A stretch of 64,000 bases of DNA from Pseudonocardia sp. (GCF_025465255.1 NZ_JAODNI010000164.1:52642-116641), one strand, 5' to 3'. Shown: positions 43,081-52,471, counted from the stretch's first letter. A program made the numbers and translations. Notes: generated by a model from the sequence alone, not told the origin.

Positions 43081-43842
43081 GTGACCGCACTACCGCACGT
43101 GATGCTCGCCGGTGCGGGCTACGAGTACGAGGACGTCCCGGGGGACCCCGGGGCGGCGCCGCTGCTGTTCCTGCACGAGGGCCTCGGGTCGGTCGGGCTT
43201 TGGCGCGGCTTCCACCAGCGGCTCGCCGCCGCCACCGGCCGCCGCGCCGTCGCCTACTCCCGGCTGGGTCACGGCTTCTCGAGCCTGCCCGCCCACAAAC
43301 GCACCGCGTCGTTCATGCACGACGAGGCCCGAACCGTCGTCCCCGCCCTGATCGACGCGCTCGACCTGGGCGCGCCGGTGCTCGTCGGGCACAGCGACGG
43401 CGCCTCGATCGCCCTGCTCGCGGCGGCGGCGCTGCCGGTCCGCGCGCTGGTCGTGCTCGCGCCGCACGTGCTCGTGGAGGACATCGGGCTCCAGGGGATC
43501 GCCGCCGCCAAGAAGGCCTACGACGACGGCGCCCTCGCCGCCCGGATGGCCCGGCACCACCGCGACGCCGAGGTGACCTTCCGGAACTGGAACGACGTCT
43601 GGCTGGACCCGGCGTTCACGGACTGGGACCTGCGTCCGGAGCTCACCGGGATCTCCTGCCCGGTGCTCGGCATCCAGGGCGACCGGGACCCCTACGGCAG
43701 CGCGGTGCACGTCGAGGCCGTCCGGGACGCCGCCACCGGCCCCATGGACCTGCTCATGCTGAGGTCCGGCCACTCCCCCCACCTCGAACGCCCGGGGATC
43801 GTCGACGCGACCACCGCGGCGTTCGTCTCCGGCCTGCGCTGA
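43081..43842 (+). CDS. Alpha/beta-fold hydrolase
   Basis: The 253-residue product has the canonical lipase/esterase features: PLLFLHEGLGSVGLWRGFHQRL, VAYSRLGHGFSSLP, nucleophile elbow VGHSDGASIALLAAAAL, acid LGIQGDRDPYGSAVH and base SGHSPHLERPG. It resembles haloperoxidase, menaquinone-pathway or ester hydrolases; substrate cannot be read. Starts at GTG 43081, 9 nt after the MmcQ-like gene. Convergent with the next gene with a 36-nt gap. Confidence 0.87.
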   Translation: MTALPHVMLAGAGYEYEDVPGDPGAAPLLFLHEGLGSVGLWRGFHQRLAAATGRRAVAYSRLGHGFSSLPAHKRTASFMHDEARTVVPALIDALDLGAPVLVGHSDGASIALLAAAALPVRALVVLAPHVLVEDIGLQGIAAAKKAYDDGALAARMARHHRDAEVTFRNWNDVWLDPAFTDWDLRPELTGISCPVLGIQGDRDPYGSAVHVEAVRDAATGPMDLLMLRSGHSPHLERPGIVDATTAAFVSGLR

Positions 43843-43878
43843 CGCGCCCGTGCGCGGATCTCGTTGCCAGGACGACGA

Positions 43879-44316
43879 CTACCGCGCACGACCCCCGTCG
43901 GCGGACCAGCCCTTCCACGCGGTGGGCGTGAGCACCAGGACGACCCCGGACGGGCGGGCCGCGGCGTACTGCGGGTACTTCGCGCACAGCGCGTCCAGGG
44001 CGCGGTCCCGGACGCCGCCGGACTCGTGGACGGCCGCGGTGGCGTCGATCCGGACCCACCACAGCTGCGACCAGTCGTCGGCGTAATGGTCGACGAGCAG
44101 CGCCGCCCGCGGGTCCCGCGCGACGTCGGCGAGGCGGGCCAGCCGGGTGCTCGACTTCGGCTTGACCTCGTCGACGACCGAGCACACCAGGCCGTCCACC
44201 AGCGCGTACGTGATCGGGACGAGCCGTGGCGTGCCGTCCGGGCGCAGGGTCGCGAGCCGACCGACAGGTGCGGCAGCGACGAGGCTGCGGCACGCGTCGT
44301 CGTCGAGGGCCGGCAC
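43879..44316 (-). CDS. PPOX-class flavin/F420-dependent oxidoreductase
   Basis: The 145-residue product is a split-barrel flavoprotein: ACRSLVAAAPVGRLATLRPDGTPRLVPITYALVDGLVCSVVDEVK, ARDPRAALLVDHYADDWSQLWWVRI, and a C-terminal WKGWS. The family uses F420 or FMN and includes Rv-type F420 oxidoreductases. GTG 44316 lies 2 nt after the SMP-30 gene stop, giving a two-gene unit. The substrate is unknown. Confidence 0.85.
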   Translation of the reverse strand: MPALDDDACRSLVAAAPVGRLATLRPDGTPRLVPITYALVDGLVCSVVDEVKPKSSTRLARLADVARDPRAALLVDHYADDWSQLWWVRIDATAAVHESGGVRDRALDALCAKYPQYAAARPSGVVLVLTPTAWKGWSADGGRAR

Positions 44317-44318
44317 GG

Positions 44319-45206
44319 CTACAGCGCCAGGGGTACGCCCACCCGCGTGGACAGCAGCCGCGCATCGCGGGTGTGCCGCCGCTCGTGCTCGAGGAAGCTC
44401 GGGGCGCAGGCCAGGAAGAGGGTCCGGCCGTCCTCCCCGCCGAGCGCGACGGCGAAGCACTCGTCGTCGCCGGTGGAGATCTCGTCGGTGATCTCGCCGC
44501 CCTCCAGGACCCGCACCGCCCGCTTGTTGCCGGCGTCCGCCACCCAGATCGCGCCGTCCCGGTCCGGCTCGGCGATCCCGTCGGGCACCACGGCCAGGGA
44601 GCCGAGCGCCTCGCCGAGGTCCGTGGTCTGCGGCGCGGGGCCGAACGTCGCCCACTCCCGGCGGTTCGTCAGGCTGCCGTCGGCGGCGACGTCGAACGCG
44701 GTCATGCGGTTGCCGAAGCTCTCCGCCACGATCACGGTCTCGCCGTCCGCGACCGTCCCGTTCGGGAAGAGCATGTCCTCGGCGACGATCTCGGCCGTGC
44801 CGTCCGGGTCCACCCGCATCAGCACCGCCGGCTGCATCGCGGCGCCGCCCATGAGGTCGAAGCCGAAGCACCCGACCCAGGCCCGGCCCTGCGGGTCGAC
44901 GGCCATGTCGTTGAGGACGCTCATGGTCAGCCCGGCGAGCTCGGCGTGCACGGCCACCGTCCCGTCCTCCTCGCGGCGCAGGATCCGCTGGTCCCGCATC
45001 GACGCGATGAGCAGCCGCCCGTCGGGCAGCAGCCCGGTGCCGGACGGCTGGGCCGGGACCGAGGCCTCGACCCGCACGTCCGAGCCGTCGGGGAGGAGGC
45101 TGAGCACGCGGTGGGTGTAGAAGTCGCTGACGAAGACGCGGCCGCCGAACCACCGCGGCCCCTCCAGGAACGACTGCTTCTCCAGCACGACGGACAGCTC
45201 GCTCAC
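44319..45206 (-). CDS. SMP-30/gluconolactonase-family protein
   Basis: The 295-residue product is a six-bladed propeller: FLEGPRWFGGRVFVSDFYTHRVL, PAQPSGTGLLPDGRLLIASMRDQ, SVLNDMAVDPQGRAWVGCFGFD, MLFPNGTVADGETVIVAESFGNRM and IWVADAGNKRAVRVLEGG. Family members hydrolyse sugar lactones or organophosphate-like substrates with a Ca/Mg-binding Glu-Asn-Asp set, seen here as EGP, the two Asn of LND and PNG, and AD. GTG 45206 has GGAGGAGG upstream. The downstream F420-type gene follows after 2 nt. Confidence 0.87.
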   Translation of the reverse strand: MSELSVVLEKQSFLEGPRWFGGRVFVSDFYTHRVLSLLPDGSDVRVEASVPAQPSGTGLLPDGRLLIASMRDQRILRREEDGTVAVHAELAGLTMSVLNDMAVDPQGRAWVGCFGFDLMGGAAMQPAVLMRVDPDGTAEIVAEDMLFPNGTVADGETVIVAESFGNRMTAFDVAADGSLTNRREWATFGPAPQTTDLGEALGSLAVVPDGIAEPDRDGAIWVADAGNKRAVRVLEGGEITDEISTGDDECFAVALGGEDGRTLFLACAPSFLEHERRHTRDARLLSTRVGVPLAL

Positions 45207-45325
45207 GAGCACCTCCTCCCGGTCCCGGCCACGGCGGCGGGACACGGTGTGGAGTGTGGCCCCGCCGAACCGCCGATGACCACAGCTGGGCGGGGAGATC
45301 GACCGACCGGGCTACGGTCTGCCGG

Positions 45326-46057
45326 GTGGCGAATCCTCCCGCGATCGAGCTCGTCCCCAGGGTCTTCCGCATCCCCACCGTGGGGTCCTGGCAGATCAAC
45401 TCCTACGCGTTCGTCGACGACGACGGCTCGGTCACCCTCGTCGACACCGGACTGAGGTCCGCCCCGCCGAAACTCGTGACCGGCCTCGCCGCGATGGGGA
45501 AGCGACCCGCGGACGTCACCCGGATCGTGCTGACCCACACGCACCCGGACCATGCCGGCGGTGCGGCCGAGATGGAGCGGCAGACCGGTGCCCCGATCGC
45601 CGTGCACACCGACGACGTGCGGTACGCCGAGTCCGGCACCTCGCCGTCCCCGGACCGGTCCTCGCTGGCCGGACGCCTGTTCGAGCGGCTCGCCCCCGGT
45701 GATTCCTGGACGCCGTTCGCCGTCACCGACCACCTGACGGACGGGCAGGTCCTCCCGGTCGGCGGCGGCCTGCGGGTCGTCGCGACGCCGGGCCACTCCC
45801 CCGGCCACATCTCGCTGCTGCACGAGCGGAGCCGGGTGCTGGTCACCGGGGACGCGATCTTCAACGTGCTGGGCGTGCGGCTCTCCCCGAGACCGCTGTG
45901 CTCGGACTACCGGATGACGCAGCGGACGGCGCAGCGCCTCGGCGAGCTGGAGTACGACGTCGCCGCGTTCACCCACGGCCCGGAGATCACCGAGAACCCG
46001 CGCGAGGCCCTGCGCGGCTACCTGCGGAAGACGGTCGGCCGGGCGACGCCGGACTGA
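45326..46057 (+). CDS. Metallo-beta-lactamase-fold hydrolase
   Basis: The 243-residue product shows the MBL fold: INSYAFVDDDGSVTLVDTGL, THTHPDHAGGAAEME (HxHxDH), GGLRVVATPGHSPGHISLLHERSRVLVTGDAIF, and a C-terminal FTHGPEITENPREALRGYL. It belongs to the group containing glyoxalase II-like and quinolone-signal-degrading enzymes. GTG 45326 was chosen because the family starts at this strand. It is divergent from the SMP-30 gene with 119 nt between. Substrate not assigned. Confidence 0.88.
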   Translation: MANPPAIELVPRVFRIPTVGSWQINSYAFVDDDGSVTLVDTGLRSAPPKLVTGLAAMGKRPADVTRIVLTHTHPDHAGGAAEMERQTGAPIAVHTDDVRYAESGTSPSPDRSSLAGRLFERLAPGDSWTPFAVTDHLTDGQVLPVGGGLRVVATPGHSPGHISLLHERSRVLVTGDAIFNVLGVRLSPRPLCSDYRMTQRTAQRLGELEYDVAAFTHGPEITENPREALRGYLRKTVGRATPD

Positions 46058-46109
46058 ACCCCGAGGCGACCGGGAACAACCGGAGGAGCGGTACGGTTGA
46101 GGCCGAGCA

Positions 46110-46125
46110 AGTTGCATGCTCAACT
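46110..46125. promoter_or_regulatory. Palindromic operator candidate upstream of pirin
   Basis: AGTTGCATGCTCAACT has 5-bp arms AGTTG and CAACT with a 6-nt centre. It lies 22-37 bp upstream of the pirin start, in the 89-nt gap after the MBL gene. The TTG...CAA symmetry is of the kind used by MarR-family repressors. The binding protein is not in the window. Confidence 0.5.
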
Positions 46126-46146
46126 ATCAACCCCCGGGGGGTTCCG

Positions 46147-47133
46147 ATGCCAGCCGTGACAGTCTCCGACGTGACCACCCTGCCGCGCGTCCCCGAGCCC
46201 GGTCCCACCGAGCTCGACCGCGGCGTCCGCTCGATCACCACCGCGCCCCGCGGCTTCGAGGGCGAGGGCTTCCCGGTCCGCCGCGCGTTCCAGGGCGTCG
46301 ACCTCCGCGACCTCGACCCGTTCCTGCACATGGACCAGATGGGCGAGGTGGAGTACGCGCCCGGCGAGCCCAAGGGAACGTCGTGGCACCCGCACCGCGG
46401 CTTCGAGACCGTCACCTACATCATGGACGGCGAGTTCGAGCACCAGGACAGCCACGGTGGCGGCGGCAGCATCACCAACGGCGACACCCAGTGGATGACG
46501 GCCGGGGGCGGGCTCCTGCACATCGAGCGGCCGCCGGAGGCGCTGGTCGCCAGCGGAGGGCTGTTCCACGGCCTGCAGCTCTGGGTGAACCTGCCCAAGG
46601 CGGACAAGTGGCTGGAGCCGAAGTACCAGGACCTGCGCGCGGGCGAGTCCGCGCTGCTCACGACGCCGGACGGCGGCGCGCTGATCCGCGTGATCGCCGG
46701 TGATCTCGCCGGATCGTCGGGTCCCGGCTCGACCTACACGCCGATGGCGATGATGCACGCGACGATCTCCCCCGGAGCGCGGATGCGGCTGCCGTGGCGC
46801 CGGGACTTCAACGCGCTCGTCTACGTGCTCTCCGGCGCCGGGACCGTCGGCAAGGACGCCCGGCCGATCCGCGGCGGACAGCTCGCGCTGTTCGGCCCGG
46901 GCGACGTCATCACGGTGGCGGGCAACGTGTCGCAGGAGTCCCGGACCCCCGCACTCGACGTCGTGGTGCTGGGCGGGCAGCCGATCCGCGAGCCCGTCGC
47001 GTGGGGCGGCCCGTTCGTGATGAACACGAAGGCCGAGGTGCTCCAGGCGTTCGAGGACTACCAGAAGGGCAGGCTCGGCGTGATCCCCGCGACCTACGTC
47101 CCGCACGGGCAGCTGGGAGGATCCTCCTCATGA
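46147..47133 (+). CDS. Pirin family protein
   Basis: Pirins are bicupin metal proteins that act as quercetinase-like enzymes or redox regulators. The 328-residue product shows SWHPHRGFETVTYIMDGEFEHQDSHG and GDTQWMTAGGGLLHIERPP, and the C-terminal cupin with YVLSGAGTVGKDARPIRGGQLALFG and GGQPIREPVAWGGPFVMNT. ATG 46147 lies 5 nt after a GGGGGG site. Its stop overlaps the start of the GNAT gene (ATGA). Confidence 0.92.
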   Translation: MPAVTVSDVTTLPRVPEPGPTELDRGVRSITTAPRGFEGEGFPVRRAFQGVDLRDLDPFLHMDQMGEVEYAPGEPKGTSWHPHRGFETVTYIMDGEFEHQDSHGGGGSITNGDTQWMTAGGGLLHIERPPEALVASGGLFHGLQLWVNLPKADKWLEPKYQDLRAGESALLTTPDGGALIRVIAGDLAGSSGPGSTYTPMAMMHATISPGARMRLPWRRDFNALVYVLSGAGTVGKDARPIRGGQLALFGPGDVITVAGNVSQESRTPALDVVVLGGQPIREPVAWGGPFVMNTKAEVLQAFEDYQKGRLGVIPATYVPHGQLGGSSS

Positions 47134-47453
47134 CCGACGCAGCGACCGAACCCCAAGTACTCGACGTCGCCGAGTGGTCCCGCTTCGAGATCCACGTCGG
47201 CGGCAAGCTCGCCGGCTACGCGAACTACGCCCTGAAGCCGGGCCGGATCACCTTCACCCACACCGTCGTCCACGACGAGTTCGGCGGCCGGGGCCTCGGC
47301 GGGAAGCTCGCCCGCGTGGCGTTGGACGCGGCCCGGAAGCGCGGCCTGGAGGTCTACCCGGACTGCCCGTTCATCCGCGCCTGGATCGGCAAGCACCCGG
47401 ACTACCTCGACCTCGTCCCCGAGGCCGTCCGGGACCGCTACCAGCTCGCCTGA
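47130..47453 (+). CDS. GNAT-like small N-acetyltransferase (YjdJ-type)
   Basis: The 107-residue product contains WSRFEIHVGGKLAGYANYALKPGRITFTHTVVHDEFGGRGLGGKLARVALDAARKRGLEVYPDCPFI, which is the short YjdJ-type GNAT fold with the RGxG acyl-CoA loop. These proteins are annotated as acetyltransferases of unknown substrate. The start overlaps the pirin stop (ATGA), so it is coupled to pirin. Confidence 0.87.
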   Translation: MTDAATEPQVLDVAEWSRFEIHVGGKLAGYANYALKPGRITFTHTVVHDEFGGRGLGGKLARVALDAARKRGLEVYPDCPFIRAWIGKHPDYLDLVPEAVRDRYQLA

Positions 47454-47507
47454 CCCGGACTCGCGGGGGTCCCGGGAACTGTCGGGGGTCGCCCGTAGCC
47501 TGAGGTC

Positions 47508-50500
47508 GTGTTGGTCGTCCATGCGCTCTGGTCCCCCGCTCGGGGTGCCGTGCTGTGGGCCGAGGACGGGCAACGGCCTGCGACGACGTCGCGGCGGTCG
47601 CTGCGCAGCGCCCGGCCGCATCCGTTCGCGCTGCCCGCGTCCACGCTCGCCGGGATCCACCCGGGCAAGCAGACGATGCTCACGATGCTCCTGCCCTCGC
47701 GCAGCAGCGGCCCCGTGGACTCCCCCGAGCTCGTCCGGGCCGCCCCGCCGGCGCGCCGGACGAGCGAGACGTCGCTGAGCCCGTGGAGCGTGCCGGGCGT
47801 CGTCGTCGATCCCGGGGAGCTCGAGGACCCGGCCGAGGACGTCCGCTACGGGGCCTCGGTCACCCATCTCCGGGCCGTCGCGCGGTTCGCCGCGGAGCTC
47901 GCCTCCCGCGGCCGGATCCTGCCGACGGTCGTGCACGAGGGCGGGCGGCCGGAGGCGCGCTGGCGGCCGATCGTCCAGGGGCTGGACGCCGTCACCCGGC
48001 GCGCCCTGGTCGAGGGGCTGCCCCCGGTCGCGCGCGCCGAGCAACGCCGGGGCGGGGACGTCGCGGGCCGGGATCCCGCCACCCTCGTCGACGACGCGCT
48101 GGCCGCCCTCACGGACGCGGCGGTGCGCGAGCAGCTGGGCCGGGCGGACATCCCGCTCGCGCTCGTCCCTCGCCGCCGCGGCCGCGCGCCGCGGACGCTG
48201 CCCGCCACCGAGGCCTGGCTCACCGCCCTGACCGGCGCGGACGCGCGGTTCGAGGCCCCGGAGCGGGAGGTGGCGGAGCTGTCCGCGGCCCTGGAGGCCT
48301 GGGACGAGGTCGGTACCGAGGAGACCGGACCGGGGCGCGCGACCTTCCGCCTCGCCGAGATCCGCACCCTGCACGACCCGTCGGACCCCGGGGACGACGA
48401 GGACGACCAGACCGGGGACGGCAGCCGCTGGGTGCTGGAGTTCCAGCTCCAGTCCACGGACGACCCGAGCCTGCTCGTCTCCGCGGACACCGTCTGGGCG
48501 GGGAAGGCGGACCGGCTGATCGTCTCCGCGCAGGAGCTGCTGCTCGCCGAGCTCGGCCGGGCGGCGCTGGTCTATCCGATGATCGGTCCCGCGCTGCGGC
48601 AGGCCCGCCCGGCGTATGTCGACCTGGACGTCGCGGCCGCGCACTCGTTCCTCACCGAGGACGCGTCCGCCCTGGTCGCGGCCGGTTTCGGGGTGCAGCT
48701 CCCGGCCGGCTGGAACGGCACCCGGCCGATCGGGCTGCGGCTGTCCACCAGCTCCACCCCCGCGCCGGGCGTCATCCTGCGCGGCGGGCTCGGCCGCGAG
48801 GAGCTGGCGCAGTTCCGCTGGTCGATCGCGGTCGGGGACGAGGAGCTCGGCGAGGAGGAGATCGCCGAGCTGGTCGCGGCGAAGGCCCCGCTCGTCCGGG
48901 TGCGCGGGCAGTGGGTCAGCGTCGACGCCGAGGCGCTGGCCGAGGGCCTGGAGTTCCTCAAGCGGGAGCGGAGACGGAAGGTCCCGCCCACCGCCGCGGA
49001 CCTGCTCGCGATCGCCCAGGGCGCCGGTCCGGCCACCCCCCTGCCGATCACGTCCGTCGTCGCCGACGGCTGGGTCGGGGACCTCCTCGAGGGCACGGCG
49101 GACCGCACGCTCACCCCGCTCGACCCGCCGCCGGGCTTCCTCGCGACGCTGCGGCCCTACCAGCAGCGCGGCCTGTCCTGGCTCGCCTTCCTCTCCTCGC
49201 TCGGCCTCGGCGCCTGCCTCGCGGACGACATGGGCCTCGGCAAGACGGTCCAGATGCTGGCCCTGGAGGCGCACGAGCGGGCGTCCGGGCCGCTGGGACC
49301 GACGTTGATCCTCTGCCCGATGTCCCTGGTCGGCACCTGGCAGCGGGAAGCCGCGAGGTTCGCCCCGGACCTGCGGGTGCACGCCCACCACGGCGTCACC
49401 CGCCCGCACGGCGAGGCCCTGCGCGAGCTCCTGGGCGGCACGGACGTCGTCGTCACCACCTACGGCACCGCGGCGCGGGACATCGACGAGCTCGAGAGCC
49501 TCGCCTGGCACCGGCTCGTCCTCGACGAGGCCCAGGCGATCAAGAACGCCCACGCCGCGCCGTCCAAGGCCGCCCGCCGGATCAGCGCCGGGCACCGCGT
49601 CGCGCTCACCGGCACGCCGATGGAGAACCGGCTCGCCGAGCTCTGGTCCGTCATGGATTTCCTCAACCCCGGCATGCTCGGCCAGCCCGAACGGTTCCGG
49701 CAGCGCTTCGCCGTCCCGATCGAGCGCCACCGCAGCGACGACGCCGCCGAGGAGCTCCGCCGGATCACCCGCCCCTACCTGCTGCGCCGGGTCAAGACGG
49801 ACCCGACCGTGATCGACGACCTCCCGGAGAAGATCGAAATCCGGCAGGAGTACCGGCTCACCCCGGAGCAGGCGTCGCTGTACCGGACCGTCGTGGACGA
49901 CATGATGGAGAAGATCGAGGACAGCCAGGGCATCCAGCGCCGCGGCAACGTCCTCGCCGCGATGGCGAAGCTCAAGCAGGTCTGCAACCACCCGGCCCAG
50001 CTCCTGCACGACGGTTCGCCGATCGGCAAGCGCTCCGGGAAGGTCGCGCGGCTCGAGGAGATCCTGGCCGAGATCCTCGCCGAAGGGGACAAGGTCCTCT
50101 GCTTCACCCAGTTCACCGAGTTCGGGGCGATGCTCGTCCCGCACCTGTCCGCCCGGTTCGACCAGGAGGTCCTCTACCTGCACGGCGGGACGCCGAAGAA
50201 GAGGCGGGACGAGATGGTCGAGCGCTTCCAGTCGGCGGACGGGCCGTCGGTCTTCCTGCTCTCGCTCAAGGCCGGCGGCACCGGGCTCACGCTCACCGCG
50301 GCGAACCACGTCGTCCACCTGGACCGCTGGTGGAACCCCGCGGTGGAGAACCAGGCGACGGACCGGGCGTTCCGGATCGGCCAGCACCGCAACGTCCAGG
50401 TGCGGAAGTTCTGCTGTCCCGGCACCGTCGAGGAGCGGATCGACACGTTGATCGAGTCCAAGAAGGCGCTGTCCGACATGGTGATCAGCGACGGCGAGGG

Positions 50501-50579
50501 CTGGCTCGGGGACCTGAGCACCGGCGAGCTCCGCGAGGTCTTCGCCCTGGGTGCGGAGGCGGTGGCGGCGGATGAGTGA
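47508..50579 (+). CDS. SNF2-type DEAD/DEAH-box ATPase
   Basis: The 1023-residue product has a poorly conserved N-terminal half and a SNF2 ATPase domain from about 525: LGACLADDMGLGKTVQMLALEA (Walker A), LVLDEAQAIKN (DEAQ), LTGTPMENRLAELWSVMDFLNPG, a helicase C domain with VLCFTQFTEFGAMLVPHLSARF, LSLKAGGTGLTLTAANHVVHLDRWWNPAVENQA and RAFRIGQHRNVQVRKF. This family remodels protein-DNA complexes and works with SWIM proteins. The gene begins at GTG 47508 and ends overlapping the SWIM gene by 8 nt, so the two are coupled. Confidence 0.92.
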   Translation: MLVVHALWSPARGAVLWAEDGQRPATTSRRSLRSARPHPFALPASTLAGIHPGKQTMLTMLLPSRSSGPVDSPELVRAAPPARRTSETSLSPWSVPGVVVDPGELEDPAEDVRYGASVTHLRAVARFAAELASRGRILPTVVHEGGRPEARWRPIVQGLDAVTRRALVEGLPPVARAEQRRGGDVAGRDPATLVDDALAALTDAAVREQLGRADIPLALVPRRRGRAPRTLPATEAWLTALTGADARFEAPEREVAELSAALEAWDEVGTEETGPGRATFRLAEIRTLHDPSDPGDDEDDQTGDGSRWVLEFQLQSTDDPSLLVSADTVWAGKADRLIVSAQELLLAELGRAALVYPMIGPALRQARPAYVDLDVAAAHSFLTEDASALVAAGFGVQLPAGWNGTRPIGLRLSTSSTPAPGVILRGGLGREELAQFRWSIAVGDEELGEEEIAELVAAKAPLVRVRGQWVSVDAEALAEGLEFLKRERRRKVPPTAADLLAIAQGAGPATPLPITSVVADGWVGDLLEGTADRTLTPLDPPPGFLATLRPYQQRGLSWLAFLSSLGLGACLADDMGLGKTVQMLALEAHERASGPLGPTLILCPMSLVGTWQREAARFAPDLRVHAHHGVTRPHGEALRELLGGTDVVVTTYGTAARDIDELESLAWHRLVLDEAQAIKNAHAAPSKAARRISAGHRVALTGTPMENRLAELWSVMDFLNPGMLGQPERFRQRFAVPIERHRSDDAAEELRRITRPYLLRRVKTDPTVIDDLPEKIEIRQEYRLTPEQASLYRTVVDDMMEKIEDSQGIQRRGNVLAAMAKLKQVCNHPAQLLHDGSPIGKRSGKVARLEEILAEILAEGDKVLCFTQFTEFGAMLVPHLSARFDQEVLYLHGGTPKKRRDEMVERFQSADGPSVFLLSLKAGGTGLTLTAANHVVHLDRWWNPAVENQATDRAFRIGQHRNVQVRKFCCPGTVEERIDTLIESKKALSDMVISDGEGWLGDLSTGELREVFALGAEAVAADE

Positions 50580-51420
50580 CCAGCCGTTCTGGGCCGACGA
50601 GGGGTTCTCGGGCAGGCCCCGCCGGGTCACCGGCGGCATCCAGATCAACAGCACCCGCGGGTCCGTGGCGCGCACCTGGTGGTCGGCCCGGTTCATCGCG
50701 GTGCTGGAGAGCCTCGGGGTCGGCGGGCGCCTCGCGCGGGGGAAGAGCTACGCCCGCGCCGGGCAGATCGTGTCCCTCTCCCTCGACGCCGGCGCCGTCG
50801 TCGCCCTGGTCCAGGGTTCGCGGCCCACCCCGTACAAGGCCCGGATCGGCGTGTCCACGTGGGGCAAGGAGGAGTGGGGGCGCGCGGAGCAGGCCCTCGC
50901 CGACGACGCCTGGTACGCGGCCACGCTGCTCGCCGGCGGGATGCCGCCGGAGATCGAGGAGCTGTTCGCCGGGCTCGGGCTGGCCCTGTTCCCGGCCGAG
51001 CCGCGGGACCTGTCCATGGACTGCACCTGCCCGGACTTCGCGGTCCCCTGCAAGCACCTCGCCGCGGTGTTCTACGTGCTCGCGGAGCGGTTCGACGCGG
51101 ACCCGTTCGAGGTCCTGGCCCTGCGCGGCCGGGATCGCGAGACCCTGCTCGCGAACCTGCGCACCCGGCGCGGGGTCACCTCGGCCGCCGCGGAGCCCGC
51201 GGCCCCCGGCGAGGGCACTCCCCCGCTGGCGGACGCCCTGGACCGGTTCTTCGCCGCGGGTCCCGCGCTCGCGGACGTCGGGCGCCTGGCCCCCGCGGTC
51301 ACCTCACCGGGCGCGCTGCTGGACCAGGTGCCGGAGCTGTCGATCGAGGTGCGGGGGCACCGGGTGACGGACCTGTTGCGGGTCGCCTACCACGAGCTGC
51401 ACGGCTACCCGGAGGACTGA
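50572..51420 (+). CDS. SWIM zinc-finger protein, partner of the SNF2 ATPase
   Basis: The 282-residue product begins PFWADEGFSGRPRRVTGGIQINSTRG and contains a SWIM-type zinc finger CTCPDFAVPCKHLAAVFYVLAE at about 150-171 (CxCx6CxH type). It overlaps the SNF2 gene by 8 nt. The pair is a common actinobacterial unit of unknown physiological role. The C-terminal half is Ala-rich and includes ADALDRFFAAGPALADVG. Confidence 0.9.
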   Translation: MSDQPFWADEGFSGRPRRVTGGIQINSTRGSVARTWWSARFIAVLESLGVGGRLARGKSYARAGQIVSLSLDAGAVVALVQGSRPTPYKARIGVSTWGKEEWGRAEQALADDAWYAATLLAGGMPPEIEELFAGLGLALFPAEPRDLSMDCTCPDFAVPCKHLAAVFYVLAERFDADPFEVLALRGRDRETLLANLRTRRGVTSAAAEPAAPGEGTPPLADALDRFFAAGPALADVGRLAPAVTSPGALLDQVPELSIEVRGHRVTDLLRVAYHELHGYPED

Positions 51421-51438
51421 TCCCCCGGACGCGGCGCT

Positions 51439-51771
51439 TCAGGCGATGGCGACGGGCGAGGAGAGCCTGCCCTCCCGCGCCGCCTTCCGCTCGAACCAGA
51501 TCGTGGCCAGCGGCGGGATGCTCGCGATCAGGGCGAGCACCAGCGTCTTCACGTCCCAGCGGTGCAGCCGGGCGACCACGATCGCCGCGATCACGTAGAG
51601 CACGAACAGCGCGCCGTGAATCGGCCCGAAGATCTGCACGCCGATCTCGTTCCGCACCACGACGTACTTGAAGAACATCCCGATGAGCAGCCCGGTCCAG
51701 GAGCAGGCCTCGGCGATCGCGACGATCCGGAACAGCTTCCCCGGACCGGAGAGCGCAGGGGTGGAGGTCAT
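51439..51771 (-). CDS. DUF3817 membrane protein
   Basis: The 110-residue product has three hydrophobic segments: FRIVAIAEACSWTGLLIGMFFKYV, IHGALFVLYVIAAIVVARL and TLVLALIASIPPLATIWFE. It matches the small DUF3817 pattern with AxxEA.SW and H..LFxxYV. ATG 51771 lies a few bases after GGAAGCC. Function is unknown. It converges with the SWIM gene with an 18-nt gap. Confidence 0.88.
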   Translation of the reverse strand: MTSTPALSGPGKLFRIVAIAEACSWTGLLIGMFFKYVVVRNEIGVQIFGPIHGALFVLYVIAAIVVARLHRWDVKTLVLALIASIPPLATIWFERKAAREGRLSSPVAIA

Positions 51772-51867
51772 GGCTTCCACTGTGCCGTACCCGGGGGGCC
51801 CACTTTCTACCGGGTGTCGAAGGCCACGCACCGATGATTTCCCGGTCCCGGGGCGGTCCTACCCGGC

Positions 51868-52467
51868 ATGACCACCACCCAGAGCTCGATGCTGGACCTC
51901 ACCCCGGCCGCGCGCCGCGTGGCCGCGCTGCTGAAGAAGATCACCGACGAGCAGCTGACCGACCCGACGCCGTCGGACTGCGACGTCGCCACGGTGCTGG
52001 ACCACCTCATGGGCCTCACCCGCGCCTTCGTCGACACCGCGCACAAGACCGTCACCGAGAACACGGCACCGCAGGCGTCCGGCGCGCACCTCGACCCGGA
52101 CTGGCGCACGATCCTTCCTGTCCGGCTCGCCGAGCTGGCCGGGGCCTGGCGGGACCCGGAGGCCTGGCAGGGCCTGGCGGACGCGGGCGGCGTGACGATG
52201 CCGGCCGAGATGATGGGGGTCGTCGCCCTCGACGAGCTGGTGCTGCACGGCTGGGACCTCGCCCGCGCCACCCGCCAGCCCTACGCGGTCGACGCCGCCA
52301 GCACCGCTGCGTGCCTGCGGTTCGTCGAGGCGATGGCGCAGCCCGGGCAGGGGCGGGACGGGCTGTTCGGCCCGGTCGTGGCGCTGCCGGACGACGCGCC
52401 GCCGTTCCATCGGGTGCTCGGCCTCGCGGGGCGGGACCCGGCCTGGCCGGCCCGGACTGAAGAATGA
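51868..52467 (+). CDS. TIGR03086/DinB-2 type mycothiol-dependent protein
   Basis: The 199-residue product reads LDLTPAARRVAALLKKITDEQLTDPTPSDCDVATVLDHLMGLTRAFVDTAHK and later VVALDELVLHGWDLARATRQPYAVDA, matching the TIGR03086 family related to maleylpyruvate isomerase. These proteins form a DinB-like four-helix bundle with His metal ligands and often use mycothiol. The enzymatic role is unknown. It precedes the gamma-synthase by 4 nt. Confidence 0.85.
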   Translation: MTTTQSSMLDLTPAARRVAALLKKITDEQLTDPTPSDCDVATVLDHLMGLTRAFVDTAHKTVTENTAPQASGAHLDPDWRTILPVRLAELAGAWRDPEAWQGLADAGGVTMPAEMMGVVALDELVLHGWDLARATRQPYAVDAASTAACLRFVEAMAQPGQGRDGLFGPVVALPDDAPPFHRVLGLAGRDPAWPARTEE

Positions 52468-52471
52468 GCGG

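Noticed and set aside
47094..50696. 1200-codon minus-strand frame
   Set aside because: Exactly antisense to the SNF2 ATPase, which has all expected motifs.
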